Below are positions 11,335-23,400 of a DNA stretch of 64,000 bases, one piece after another. The position numbers and the translations under genes were made by a program. This DNA comes from Macrosoma leucophasiata (Eukaryota; Arthropoda; Insecta; Lepidoptera; Hedylidae): the NCBI GenBank assembly GCA_036365455.1, contig JAWQUS010000027.1:17534501-17598500 (forward strand). The letters are read 5' to 3'. The first letter of the stretch is position 1. Every line of letters begins with the position of its first letter. The notes beneath the pieces are model-generated. The model made no database searches. It worked only from the letters and a program-made list of their open reading frames with translations, and was not told the DNA's origin.

Positions 11335-11506
11335 TTTCTTCGTTGGTGCGAAAAATAATTGCAGACGGTAATTTTTTTTTAAATTTCGAATAAATTGAAA
11401 ACAAACATTTTACCAGTTACACATAACAAGTACTAATTTATACATCCACACCAGCACAATGGGCTCTATCCACAAGTAACTTAAGACGTTATAATCAATT
11501 ACCTAA

Positions 11507-11744
11507 TCACACTAATATTATAAATGTGAAAGTTTCTTTGCTTGGATGTTTGTCCGTCAATCACGCCGAAACTACTGAACGGATTTTGATGAAATTTATT
11601 ATACAGATAGGGTATTCGCTGACTCAGATTATATGTTTATCTCGAAAAAAAATTCCTGTGGGATGCCATGGGATGATTTGATGAGTTTCCTCAGGTTACG
11701 CGAAAAGCGACACACACGAGGGCGGAGCCGCGGGCAACAGCTAG
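11507..11744 (+). mobile_element. Non-autonomous Helitron
   Basis: It starts A|TCACACTAATATTATAAATG and ends GCGGGCAACAGCTAG|T, the TC...CTAG termini at an AT target typical of Helitrons. It shares TATTATAAATG.GAAAGT, ACTGAACGGATTTTGAT and GCGGGCAACAGCTAG with the copy at 61188-61381. It carries no coding sequence. Confidence 0.75.
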
Positions 11745-12302
11745 TTACCTATATACACCACGAATACTAAGACTTGTTAAAATTCTTTAACGAACGCATC
11801 TAACGCCCATTTTCATTCGTTAGCAGTGATTTATAATATTAATTCTATATCCGGCAAACATACATTTGCGCAGTAAAAGTAGTGTCAGGACGCTATGAGA
11901 AAAATCATCAGAAGTTCACGAAACCATTTATTTTTTGTTACTCATTAGGTAGGGATTGTCATATCTACTGTGATCGGCATTGAGGTATAACGACTAGCGC
12001 ACACGGCAGGTGCTTTAAATCATTTCTAATACATAAACGTTCTGATATGAATTACATAATCATTTTTTTTTTTTTGCATAGGTAAACATAACATAAAACT
12101 TTTTACTCGGGAAGTATGGGAAACATGGCATGTTTATACATAATTTTAAAAATAAATTATTTTTTCATTCATTTGTTTTCTAACCATCAATCATAAGTGT
12201 CAACGAGTACACTTGCATTGCATATTGCGAGCATTTGCGAGGAAATAATCCGCTACATACGTAAATTGGCACACAATTATTTTATTGGATATTGGATCTG
12301 GA

Positions 12303-15300
12303 ATGGCACCAATACGTTATAGCCTTCAATATGAAGATTATTCAGAACATTTGATGTTCAGATTTGGAAAACTATTGCAAATGCAATCCTTAGTGGACAT
12401 GACATTAATGTGTAGCTCCCACACTTTGCGTGTTCATAGAGCTGTATTGGCTGCAAGTAGTGCTTATTTTCAAGTAGGTACCTAAACATTATAACAGTAA
12501 AAGGTACCTATTGTTGAAATTTTGAACACTAATCTTCTTTGTATCTTTCGCAGGAGGTTTTACAAAAACAAACGGGTGAGCCACTTATTATACTGAAAAT
12601 GCGCTTCAGTGTTTTGAAATCATTGGTAGAATTCATGTATTGTGGAAAAACTCAGTGCTTAGAAGAGAATTTGGATGAATTGGTGTCGGCTGCTCAGTTC
12701 TTAAAAATTAAAGGATTATCAAAAGTTACAAAAGAAGGACTCGGTATCACTAACCAAAGTAAGTTAGCAAATCGAAAATTTAAATAAAAACTTAACCTAA
12801 TGCTAGATTGGTTTGTTTTTTATTACTATTAGTTCTTAATAAAAGTATTATGTTTGGTTTCTTAGCGGAACTTCCAATTTTCACACCGCCTGTTGTTATA
12901 AATCGGCCGCCGCAATCTCTTATCAACTTACATACACAGGTGGGTTTGTTTTATTGTTATGTAGCATCATTGTAGCATTATTATTTAGGTAAATAGGTAG
13001 AAAAATACTAACTATAGATGTTTAGAAGTAGCAGTGGCGTAATGGTGCTTGCGGAACTTGGCGGGGCCCCGTATAAAAAAAAAACCTTAAGCGAACGCGC
13101 TGCGAACGCCCTGTCGCATGCTGAACATGAACGCCCGAGCAAAAAAAGGTTATTTTCCTCTATACGCCCGATAATGAACTTGGTAGGTACTCAAATGGAT
13201 AAAATTTGCGGCCCACACACGTTGGGGGCTCCCGCAGCCCGAGGGTTCCGTATAATTGATACGACGGTAGTAACGCCCCTGAGAAGTATCGGTGTTTATG
13301 AATCACATTAAATCTTTAAAAATTAGACAACTGGAAATGGCATCTTCATTACGAGCCAATCAAAAGTCTTATGTCGACTGTTACTCCACTGTGGCTATAC
13401 CTCGCATTTTACGATTTTGCTGTGAGATGTAGAGGTTCGCTTTAGAAAAACCGCAAAGCAGCCTCGTGTCTAATTAGAAGGTGTGGGACTCGAGGTAACT
13501 GAGGCATTTTGAGGATCATTCAATAGTAGGTAGAGCTCCAGTGACGGAGCTCGCGGGCGTAGGCACCACCGCATTACCTAATATACTTGCCGCTAAATGG
13601 TAGTGTTCAACACTATCGTGTTCCGGTCAGGTGGTAATGTACGGCCCTGTAATTTCCGGCACAGAGGCATAAGACCTTAGGCCTCAGGAGTGGTAACGCA
13701 TCTGCATTTTGACCTTGGTCTTTGTGTGGGTGTCTATAGGCTGCAGTCATCACTTAACATCAATGTGAACTGCATGCTTGTTTACCACTTCCATTACATA
13801 TAAAAAAAAAAAAAAAAAAAGTACCCAAGAAGTACCTATCTCTATTTTCCATCATTTTCAACTCGGATATATTACCATCATAATACTAAAGTAATTATTA
13901 CATAATATACTTGAATAAGTTAATGTACGCATAATATACCACCACCTTGAATTTTCAACTTGTGAACTAGACTACAAAGTAGTTTTTTTTTTTTATTAAT
14001 TATGGCATCGCTATTACGCATATTGCCAGTGTCAAGTAAAACTATATTTCGTATTTATTTAAGCAGCGTCAAAGTTAGTATAATATCAAGTATAATATGT
14101 AAGTATCAAGTATATAAGTTATCAAGTATAATATGTCAGTCAAGTGAGTTACAGTCAAGTTAAGTCGAGTAAAGCGATGGCTACTTTACCAGAACATTTA
14201 CAATGAAGTTTTGGAGGCAACCTGAAAGGTCGTGTTTTCGCACTGTTATTCTATTTCACTATACACGGGCACTGTAATAAACCTATATCAAACAAAATGC
14301 CACCAACTTTATTCAATATAACTTAAAAATACACCAAGAAAATGAAATAAAATAAGAGCACCATACGCCTCTTTCAAGGTTCCCGCCAAAACTCCCTACA
14401 AAGTAGTTCGCGTCCTTTATTGCGATATTTCGTGTTGAGTAGATTATATGAATATGTAGGTAATAAAACTAAGTATGAGACTAGAATTGCCTACAATATT
14501 AAATATTTTTTATATATATTTAGGATAGCAATGCCCCCGGGCAACCAGCGCAGCAACCTCCCACCAGCGCCAGCCAATCTCTGGATAATATGCGCGCTAA
14601 TAAGGTCATATTACTATATATTTTGATTTTTTGTATAGTAGTATAGGAACACACTTTGGTAATATACCTCCTGGCCTGTTCTGTGCTTAAAATAATAATA
14701 TAATGTTAGAGAACATAAGTTCTAGATAGTATATATTTTTTAATTTGTTCCGTACAAAAAGATCCATAGAAATTACAAAAGATTAAACTTGTTATTACCT
14801 AATAAGCTTACGAAGTAACTACGCGCCACGTAGGCCTTGTTGTATGCGTAGATCAAAGGTCTACGATAACGCAGCGGTGTTCCATATAAAAATATGATTT
14901 TGCTACGAAGCGATACGAAAATTAAATGCTACGACACATTAAGAGTTACCGTCAGCAAAAAAATACCAAGTGATTTTTTTTGGTGAAAGATAAAGTTTTA
15001 AAAACGTCGTCTAACAAGAGATTTTTATTATGATTTGGAGAAGTAACTCTTATGAGGTTGCTAAGTTGCTATATTACCAGACTATGTTCACTAGTTGGTA
15101 TGTAGCTTGCACTTTACGCTTTCTAAATCTTCTGACAACTCTCATGATGATACAGGACACCGTAGTCCATATTCCGTTTGACGTTGAGAACGGTGGCATC
15201 ACCAAACCTGGCATGGATTACGACAACTTGCGAGCAATCCGACCTCGGCGAGGTAGACCTGCGATCAGGGTGAGACGCTTCCGATTATTGATATTGATTG

Positions 15301-18300
15301 TTTAGTGACTAAGCATAAAAGCATTTCTTACTAAATCCTATATTATATGAAAGTTAAATGCTTGATTAATTCGAGCCGGATTTATATTATAGGTACTATT
15401 GTGCGGTATGTGTCGTGTGTCGTGATGCGACAGAATTCTATCGGTTTCATACCTTTATATTGACTGCGCCATAACTCAATGCGACACATTAATGTGAATC
15501 TAATCATCATAAATGTATGAAACGGATGAAACCGATAGCGGCACGATAAACTCCGACTAGTCGGATATTATCCGGATGTGTTTGGCTGTTTTAGATCGTT
15601 TCCGGCCTAGTATTAACTTATCCAGTCTACCCATCTTTTTATCCAACTCTGTAGGTTTTTGTTTTTAAGCCTATGCAGGTAGTATGCTAGCTCTTTTTTT
15701 GTATAACCCAACCATTATTTTTATTTTAATAGAAGCATTAGGTAAAAACGTATATCTGGCATTAAAAAGGTAGGAATTTGGGCTATAATTAAGGTGATGG
15801 CGGGACATTTTAGAGTAAGATGTCTGGCCCAGTTGAGCGCAGAGGCTTTTTTATTTTAGCAGAACGCAATCCTATCTCCGACTCCCGACACAATAACTGG
15901 AATTTGGCTTTATTATTGGAACAAAGCTAGTATATTCGATCTGTAGTAGCCTTATTTATCACATTGTTGTAATTTATAAGATTAAACTTAATATGACTAA
16001 ATTTTGAAATTCAGATTTAATGTAAATTTCTCCCAAGGGACCCCGTGCTGGAGATTGGGACGGTGGAACTCTGGGTCGAGCTGCAGAGCGCGCACTGTTA
16101 CGACGGGAACAAGACTCTAGAAAGGCTATTCATCAGCTTAAAAACCTGCAGTCCAGGCACATGCAGGTACCTAATTTATTATGAATTTCTATCGTAATTA
16201 TTGCTCCCTAGAAGAAGCAATAATTACGATAGAACACTTGGATAGATAGAATATTAATCTAAGTGTTTACGAAGCAACTACGCGCCACTAGTCCTCGTAG
16301 ACGGAGACCAGCGACCATTAAGCGCTTCGAAAGTTAGATGCTACGTTACACAATAGGGGTATTAAAAGGACCATATAGGTAAACTGTAACACTGTTTGGT
16401 GATATATTATGATGAGATATTAAAAAAAGTAGGGTTCTTTTACTTGTTGGTTTTAGAGCTTGAGTGCATGGGTACCACCACATTACCAAATCTCTTTGCC
16501 GCTAAACGTGTTCAGCACTATCGTGTTCGGATCAGGTGGTTACATACGGCCCCGTTATTTCCGGCACAGAGCAAATTTACCTATGATAGCGTAGGCCTCG
16601 GTAGTGGCAACGAATTTACGGAGCTTACGAAGCCCCCAGACCCGATACGTGGTACCACTGGTGCACAAAACGCGCTTCAATGAACTATCCACACAACCTG
16701 CCAAAACGCGAATAGCAGTGGATTATGCTTCTCACTCCATTGAAAGTGACCCCTACTGATGAAAAATCGGGTATCGGATGTGGTCCATCGCATAATACAC
16801 TTTAAATCTCTAGCTTGATTGATTTGGTACCACATTTCATATAACTATAACATGAAAACAAAACTACGGTAGGAGCTGGTAGTGGTGGAAGTAGTGGCTC
16901 GACCACCTAAGCGATTGATCTTATCAATCTTAGTTGATCGCTTAGTTGAAACTTCCCAAAGTAGATTAAGTTTATTAGTTAACTTTTTTAACTTGATAAT
17001 TCATCTTGCAGGATTATATGGATAGAGTATCCCTTTCTGAAGCTGTAAGTAGTATTTGTGACCCCGAAACATCATCGTCATCGCAGAACTACATGAATAT
17101 GGACAATGACCTTATGTATATGGTACCGCCTACGTCTTCAAACATTCTAGATCCTACAGTTTCTTTCTCTAAAACCCTAGAAAATGATACAGTAACAGCC
17201 AACTATTCCACCACCACAACTTCGACTACTGAAACGGTCACTAGTGGAATTGGTTCTGCAATGTCACAGTATATTAACGTTCTAAAGAATGCTGGTTTAC
17301 CAACTGATTTACCTATTCTGTTTGAATCTGGAGATGGTTCTTATGTTAATGTAAATGAACAGGTGCTTCTCGACATGGTTCAGAGCAGTGAAATACAATA
17401 TGAAGTGATAGAACAACCAAATATCATAGATAAAGTCGCTGATCCAAGCGAAATAAAAAGTATTGATGAGTTATCTCAGTCCATAGAAAGAGGAGAACTG
17501 TTAGTGGGCTCTGAAAATATAAATAATGATTTCAACAAGGATATTACTCGAGACGACCCGCATGCTGAAGTGATAAATGGTTTAAATGCCATTCTACCTG
17601 ATAATTTGGAATCTTTTTCAGAGCAACAAAACTATGTTGTATTAGATCATAGTCTCGAACATAATAATCCATTGGAAAGTACAACCGACTTTTCATGTAT
17701 GGAAACTGATATGCAATTTTTCACTAAGTCAATGAGTGACGATGTAAAAAAATATTATGAAGAACCACATCTTTGTCCTGTGAGTGCTTCTTTGGACACA
17801 AATTTCCACATGTCATTATTAGACACCAAATTGAATAATGATAATATCACTCAAGATTTCAACTCCCTAAATCCCGAAGAACTTAGAAGAAGTGAAGACT
17901 GTTATGATTTTAGTTTGCCACTATCGCAACCTACAGGATTTAAAGACGATGAACTAGATTGTATGATATCCAAGGAAAATGATGAAATAAAAGACTATAT
18001 TGGAAGTGATAAAATAGAAGAGAACGTTCAAGAAAGTGATGAAATAATCAAAGATCTAATGAATATAGAAAGTGATATCAATAAAACTAATATTATGGAA
18101 ATGAATAAGGAAAATATGGACAGTCAGGTGAATTTCGATATGAATTCAGTATTCCAAGGTGAAGAAATAAATAAAAAGAGTAACGAAGAAGTTAAATCAA
18201 GTACTGAATATGCTCCAAGGATCATTTCTGATAATACATGGGACATGGAATGTGGCCACGAAAACGACCAGGAAAAGTATGTACCTGTGAATGATAAATC

Positions 18301-18631
18301 ATGCAACAGGAATGAAGAAAATAATGTCGAGAAACCTGAATGTGAAATTTCACAATCAGTAATAGATTTATCGTCATCTATGAATATTAAACCTGAGAAT
18401 TGGGGTGACATGGATGTAGACAGTCATCGAAGTATAACACCGCAACTAAATGAGGATATAAGTAAAACTTTGGAAGAAGATATACCTTTCGCTGTTGGGT
18501 TACTTCCGTCAAAACAAATACAGCCGCCAGAAGAAGATAGCGAAACAAAAAGAAAACATACTTTCGACGCTGATATATTTAACGACATTGACGTGAAGTG
18601 TTTGAAACGTAAGAAATATAAAAAAATGTGA
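12303..18631 (+). CDS. BTB/POZ-domain nuclear protein with AT-hook-like motif, 7 coding exons
   Basis: Exons: 12303-12473, 12554-12758, 12866-12939, 14524-14604, 15156-15269, 16038-16166, 17012-18631, about 797 residues. The start is the ATG at 12303. Residues 1-125 are a BTB/POZ fold of the insect TTK-like type (VDMTLMCSSHTLRVHRAVLA, ASSAYFQEVL, LVEFMYCG, AAQFLKIKGL), a dimerisation domain of transcription factors. A Pro/Gln linker follows, then RPRRGRPAIRG, which has the RGRP core of an AT-hook, then a charged helix (AERALLRREQDSRKAIHQL). The last exon gives about 540 acidic, Asn/Ser-rich residues ending in a basic LKRKKYKKM. No zinc finger is seen. I infer a chromatin or transcription regulator. 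The donor at 14605 (GTCATA) is weak. Its introns hold a hAT-like MITE, two SINE copies and a hairpin. I do not recognise the orthologue. Confidence 0.8.
13032..13281. mobile_element. 250-bp hAT-like MITE
   Basis: The ends are CAGTGGCGTAA and, on the other strand, CAGGGGCGTTA. The direct repeat AGAAGTA(G/T), 8 bp with one mismatch, flanks it (13024-13031, 13282-13289). CAGNGGCGT termini with 8-bp duplications are typical of hAT elements. The ORF running through it is an accident of its GC content. It lies in a BTB-gene intron. Confidence 0.75.
13523..13820 (+). mobile_element. SINE-like retroposon, family S1, copy 1
   Basis: Full copy: GTAGAGCTCCAGTGACGGAG, GTAGGCACCACCGC, TTCCGGTCAGGTGGTAATGT, GGCTGCAGTCATCACTTAAC, TGCTTGTTT.CCA, then a pure A tail at 13802-13820. 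Eight copies occur in this window, all on the plus strand. The 3' end resembles a widespread lepidopteran SINE/LINE tail. I did not find a clear tRNA head. Confidence 0.75.
14090..14146 (+). repeat. Short tandem repeat of ATCAAGTATAATATG type
   Basis: ATCAAGTATA occurs about four times in 60 bases, with ATATG or ATAAG spacers, inside a BTB-gene intron. GTCAAGT words continue to about 14170. Confidence 0.6.
14805..14935. repeat. Dispersed repeat, copy 1 of 2
   Basis: TTACGAAGTAACTACGCGCCAC and a distal GAAGCGATACGAAAATTAAATGCTACGACA are shared, with changes, with 16266-16356 (TTACGAAGCAACTACGCGCCAC...GATGCTACGTTACA). The two ends are partly complementary, so this is probably an old MITE. Both copies are in BTB-gene introns. 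Confidence 0.45.
16187..16234. repeat. Perfect 19-bp hairpin just after a BTB-gene exon
   Basis: TTCTATCGTAATTATTGCT at 16187-16205 is exactly complementary to AGCAATAATTACGATAGAA at 16216-16234 with a 10-base loop. It begins 20 bases past the splice donor at 16167. Confidence 0.8.
16447..16608 (+). mobile_element. SINE-like retroposon S1, degenerate copy 2
   Basis: ACCACCACATTACCAAAT, TTGCCGCTAAA, GTTCAGCACTATCGTGTTC, ATCAGGTGGT and TTTCCGGCACAGAG match the S1 consensus. The 3' third is missing. The ORF over this stretch is not a gene. Confidence 0.65.
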
Positions 18632-18670
18632 TAGTAAGAAATATATTATCACGTGTTTTTGTAAATGATA

Positions 18671-18676
18671 AATAAA
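18671..18676 (+). terminator. Poly(A) signal of the BTB gene
   Basis: AATAAA lies 40 bases after the stop codon, indicating a very short 3' UTR. Confidence 0.55.
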
Positions 18677-20405
18677 GTATTTGAATAACGTAAATTTCTG
18701 AATCAAGGAATAGGCTTCTGATCTCATATTACGCCTTCTTAAGGAATAAGCTTTATTTTCTTAGATTGTTCCAAACAACGGCGTTGTGTGCCTACAAAAA
18801 GGTTTATTCTCAGTCGTCCCCGCGAGGATAGCCACCGGAGGCAAATGGAATAAAAATTCCCAATCGCCACCGGTGGTGACTAGGATGTCATTGCCCCCAC
18901 GTCAGTTTCGCTATACATTGCTTTCTCCATCGTAGAAAATAAAAGAATGAGGCAACTTCTCCTAAACCTGTCTCTAATCTCTAAAAAAAGACAAAATCCA
19001 GTTTGACAAAAAGCGGTTACTTTTGCATTAGGGAAAACTATTAGCGATGATTTGAGGGATTTCATACCTCCATCCATGGGACCATTTGAGATTGGGATTA
19101 AGTGCGAATGGGACCACTTTCATCTACATTACCAAATGCAAATGGGACGAACTGTGTCAAACCTTTTATCAACCTGTCCTTCCTTTCCTCTCCCTAGATC
19201 TCGCAAACCTACTCGGAGACCCTATTGCCATTCATCCGCGATTACCGTTGGAGAACTTCTCTGATGATGAACAAGAAAACTTATCCGATGGTTGATAAGA
19301 AAACTATTCTGATGAATAATAATAAACTTATCCGATGAAAAATCGCAATTTCCTCCCCAACCCATGGCGTTATGGCTTTCTACCACGAGCAACCGAGGTA
19401 TTCTCTCTCAGAGGTTTGGGGTAGACACAAGTAAGACAATGCTCTCGACCGATTAATTCGCTTACTGTGTTCGTATATTCAAAATTTGCTTAACATTGCT
19501 CTTAAAACTTATAAGGATCTCTTCCTACGTAATACTATGATATCCTTTATTAAAAATTATACAATTCGTTCCATGTGAGACAGTTTATTGAAAACTTTTT
19601 ATACACATATCTAACATTATATAAGGCATTTCACTTATTATATATACTAATCAACTGTATCACTTTATGAACAGATCCATTTCCAGAGGTCTAATGGCAA
19701 ACACAAGAGACTCAATAGCTATGTGTAATATGACAATTGTAACCAATTCATACAAACCACTATTGTGTATTGGTCGTTCATAATATAACATTATTACAGT
19801 TTGTACTAAATTTGTGTTATGCCAACTTTAAACCACTTTAAAAATACCATTATCTTAAATGTAATACAAAATGGCTCGGATTGATGGTACGTTTTTAACA
19901 AAGAGAATCCACTTAAAACTAAGAGATTCTTATGGTTAGTATTATTCAAAATAAAATATAAGTAAAAAATAAACTTGTGATTAATTTCAATTATATTAGG
20001 AACAATAATTAATTATTGTCAAAATATATGACCACATCAAAAATAGACACTTTTTAATTAGAGGAAATAATGTAAACCAATAACTATTTCAGCCTTAACT
20101 CAATCAAATTCGTATAAACAGCATTCTATAGTAAAAAAAAAGATTAAAACGTGATGTACGTAAAAATTAAAAACACAAAAAGTAAACAATAAACAGACAG
20201 AAGAAATATAAATAATGGCCGGACAGTTATCACAACCTAATATCAGACAAAAGGTAATAAATAAAGCACTTAGACAGGAATGTATAAAATGAAAGTAAAG
20301 TGTATAAAAATATTGCGTACAAAATCTATATAAAAATAAGCTGCATATCTTACTTATAGTTTGTTGGACACTAAACTAGTGCAATTAAGTCTAACATATT
20401 CTAAA
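18677..20405. other. Convergent intergenic stretch between BTB gene and Contactin
   Basis: The BTB gene ends on the left and Contactin ends on the right, so this holds 3' ends only. 18780-19000 is GC-richer and contains CCACCGGAGG / CCACCGGTGG words. Around 19086-19295 an open frame ends FSDDEQENLSDG but has no other gene-like sign. The rest, from about 19500, is AT-rich and probably the Contactin 3' UTR. Confidence 0.45.
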
Positions 20406-23400
20406 TCATGAGAACAGAGAGTTACGTACAAAATGAATACTTATAGCTAGGAATAAGAAAGTCACTGTACAACGAGATGTATATGCCGAATCTCTAACAT
20501 AATATCCGTAAGAGTCGCTGTGATAATCCCCCATTTGGAAGGTTATAGGCGGAGATGACATTCTTCCATCACCTCCATTAGAGTATGCGAGCACTCTCAG
20601 ATTATAAGACTTGCCTGGAGTCAAATTCTTTACATAAGCTTCTAGCTTATGTTCCACTGGTATCAGAGTATCATTGGCTGTGCTCATATCTTGATCGATT
20701 TCCCACACTCTGACCTGTAAATAAAAGAATATTATAATATAATATACAGTGCTCAACAATAAATATTGCACATCGAGCCTAGGAAGGAGACTTCCGCTTA
20801 TTTCGGGTCTGTAGAGCGTTATTTCTTTTCGCACCATACCTATTTGACGTTTGTAGACCATTTTGGTCAATGTTTGACCAATAACAGATTATCAGTGCTT
20901 ACGTAGGCAGTGTGCAACAGAGATAATGCTCTACAAAGTCGAAACGAGCCGATCGCGTCTTTCACAGGCTCTATGTGCAATATTAATTGTTGAGTACTGT
21001 ATAACCAAGAGTAGCTTACTTGTCCAAATTAACTTGACAGACAGGTTATTGTTGTTTCAGTTGCAGTTCATATTTACTTCTTACAATCACAGTTATTACA
21101 AGACAATAATGTGGGAGTCCTTAAAAACAAGCATAGAGTTAAAACGATTTAGGCTCCCGAGTAGCAATGTGACTGCATTGAGATCTCTGATTTTATGAAT
21201 GTGGCTTGCAGTCAATGGTATTTTAAGAAATAGACCGACCAATACCTATAGCCGCTAAGCGATGCCTTCGACCAACCGAGCGATAGTGACCCCTACACTA
21301 CAGCCCATACGGCAACAAACGGCCATTTAGTGTACATTCGGCCATTATGTTTCCAAATTTCCTCCAACATAAGGCAAGTCTTTTACTTTTTTTTTTGCTA
21401 GTAGTACCTATTTACTTGCCATAAACTTAATTGGTGGACTAGCAATCAAGTATGAGTACTAATGTTCTCTAAAAAAAACGTATACTGCACAATTTTTCTT
21501 ACCTTATATCCTATCAGCGGTTCCTCCTCATCAGTAGGCTGCACATATCGCCAGACGACGCGCACGGTGCTCGGGTTGACGGCCCACACGTTGACTGACG
21601 CTGGCGGCTTCTGGGGCGCCTTGCGGAACGTGCGCTCCAGGTAACGCTCGCTCTCTGGTCCCTCGCCAGCCGAATTGAACGCCATCACCTGGAAAACAAA
21701 TATATCCATTGAACAAATCAACGACCCATACCTATGTTAGGCATAATAATGGAACAAGAAGTATTTATAACACAACATACCTTTACAAAATAATAAGTAT
21801 CTGGCTGAAGACCAACAATCAACGCCCAGTTGCGCGTTGTTCTCGACAAGTAATAAATGCATTCTTCCTCCTTATTAGCTTGCTTCCAATACTTAAGACG
21901 ATGACCGATCAACTTTCCGCGTAACCTGTCACGAGACTGGTCTATCGGATTCCATGTGACGTTAAGTGAAGTAGAGTTGTATGAGCGAGCGTAAACTTGC
22001 TGTGGAGCCACTTGGGGCATGTCTTCAGCTGAGTATATCGTCATTACCTCACTCTCAGGACCTGCACCTATGTCATTAAATGCTTGCACTTTCACATTAT
22101 AGGGTGTGAAGAAGTAATCAAAAGATATATGAACCACATGCATGCCAATATTTCCATACTCTTTGAGCACCAGCGACTGATATTCGACTTCCGTGCCATT
22201 ACGACGCCAAAATATTTTGTAATAAACCCCGGGTCCATTTTGTAAGGACGGGGGTAAAGGATTCCAAGTGATTGTCAGATCGCCAATCTTGCCTCCACCT
22301 CCACCCACATTATGTGGTGCTTCGTAGGGTTTATCGGGTAGGGTGGAGAACTGTGGACTCGGAGACGATGGTTTTCCCAATCCTAGAGAATTAACAGCTT
22401 GGACTCTAAACTCATAAACGGACCAGGGCAAGAGTGTCGTTGTTATCGTTGCTCGTTTTCGACCATTGTATCTATCGATTTCATTGACGGTCGCTATATT
22501 ATCGCTTATGACCATCCATGTGGAGTTCCAATGGGTGCGGCCCGTGATAACATAACCAGATATTGGACGGCCATTAGAACTGCTATCGGTCCATTCAAGA
22601 GTGACCGATGTTCGTTGAATATTTAGTATCTGTAAGCCACCAGGTGCTCCAGGCGGACCTTCTATTCGTAGCTGCGTACGAGAAGAAATACGACCGATGG
22701 CAGACTTAACAATACATTCATATTCACCGACATCTGAGAGGCTCACATCATAGATGGTCAGTTCTCCACCATCTATCTTTATCCTTTTATCAACATACAG
22801 ATCTGCTGCTTCCTTCATACGAATGCCATTGTGGTGCCAAAGGTAAGCCGTATCCAAAGCCGGGTCGATTTCAGCATTACAATGCAAGAATATAACATCA
22901 TTTACTTGCGTAGTTATTCGAGGCGGTAATCGTTCCAAGAAGCGTGGAGCGCGCAATACAATCAAGCGACCTCTACTCTCATCTGAACCATATTGATTTT
23001 TAGCAACACAAGTATAAACTCCCTCGTCGTCTCTAGAGAGCTGACGTATAATGAGATTGCCATTTTCGGTTATGAATCTTTTCCCACCAGCACCTATTAC
23101 TATATTATCTTTCTTCCAAGTGAAAGTCGGTCTTGGAGCCGCCTCAGGATTACAACGAAGTGTAACATTGCCTCCTTCAGATCCATACGTCTCTGATTCA
23201 AGTGGTCGTTTTTTAAAGGATGGCTTCAAAGATAAAACCCTCAACTGTCCTGTGGAATACCTGGCTTTCAGTTGATTTTTGGCTTCACATTGATACATTC
23301 CCGGGTCTCTGGTTGGGTCTAAATATTTGATGATCAAAACATTATCCTGTATAACATATCTGTCTCTATCTTCAGTTTCCAAAGTATCCATTGATAGTTT

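Noticed and set aside
13018..13311. 97-codon ORF
   Set aside because: It lies almost wholly inside the hAT-like MITE 13032-13281.
15415..15560. Possible MITE around ATCGGTTTCATA / TATGAAAC
   Set aside because: The inverted match is short and gapped, and no ends or target duplication could be fixed.
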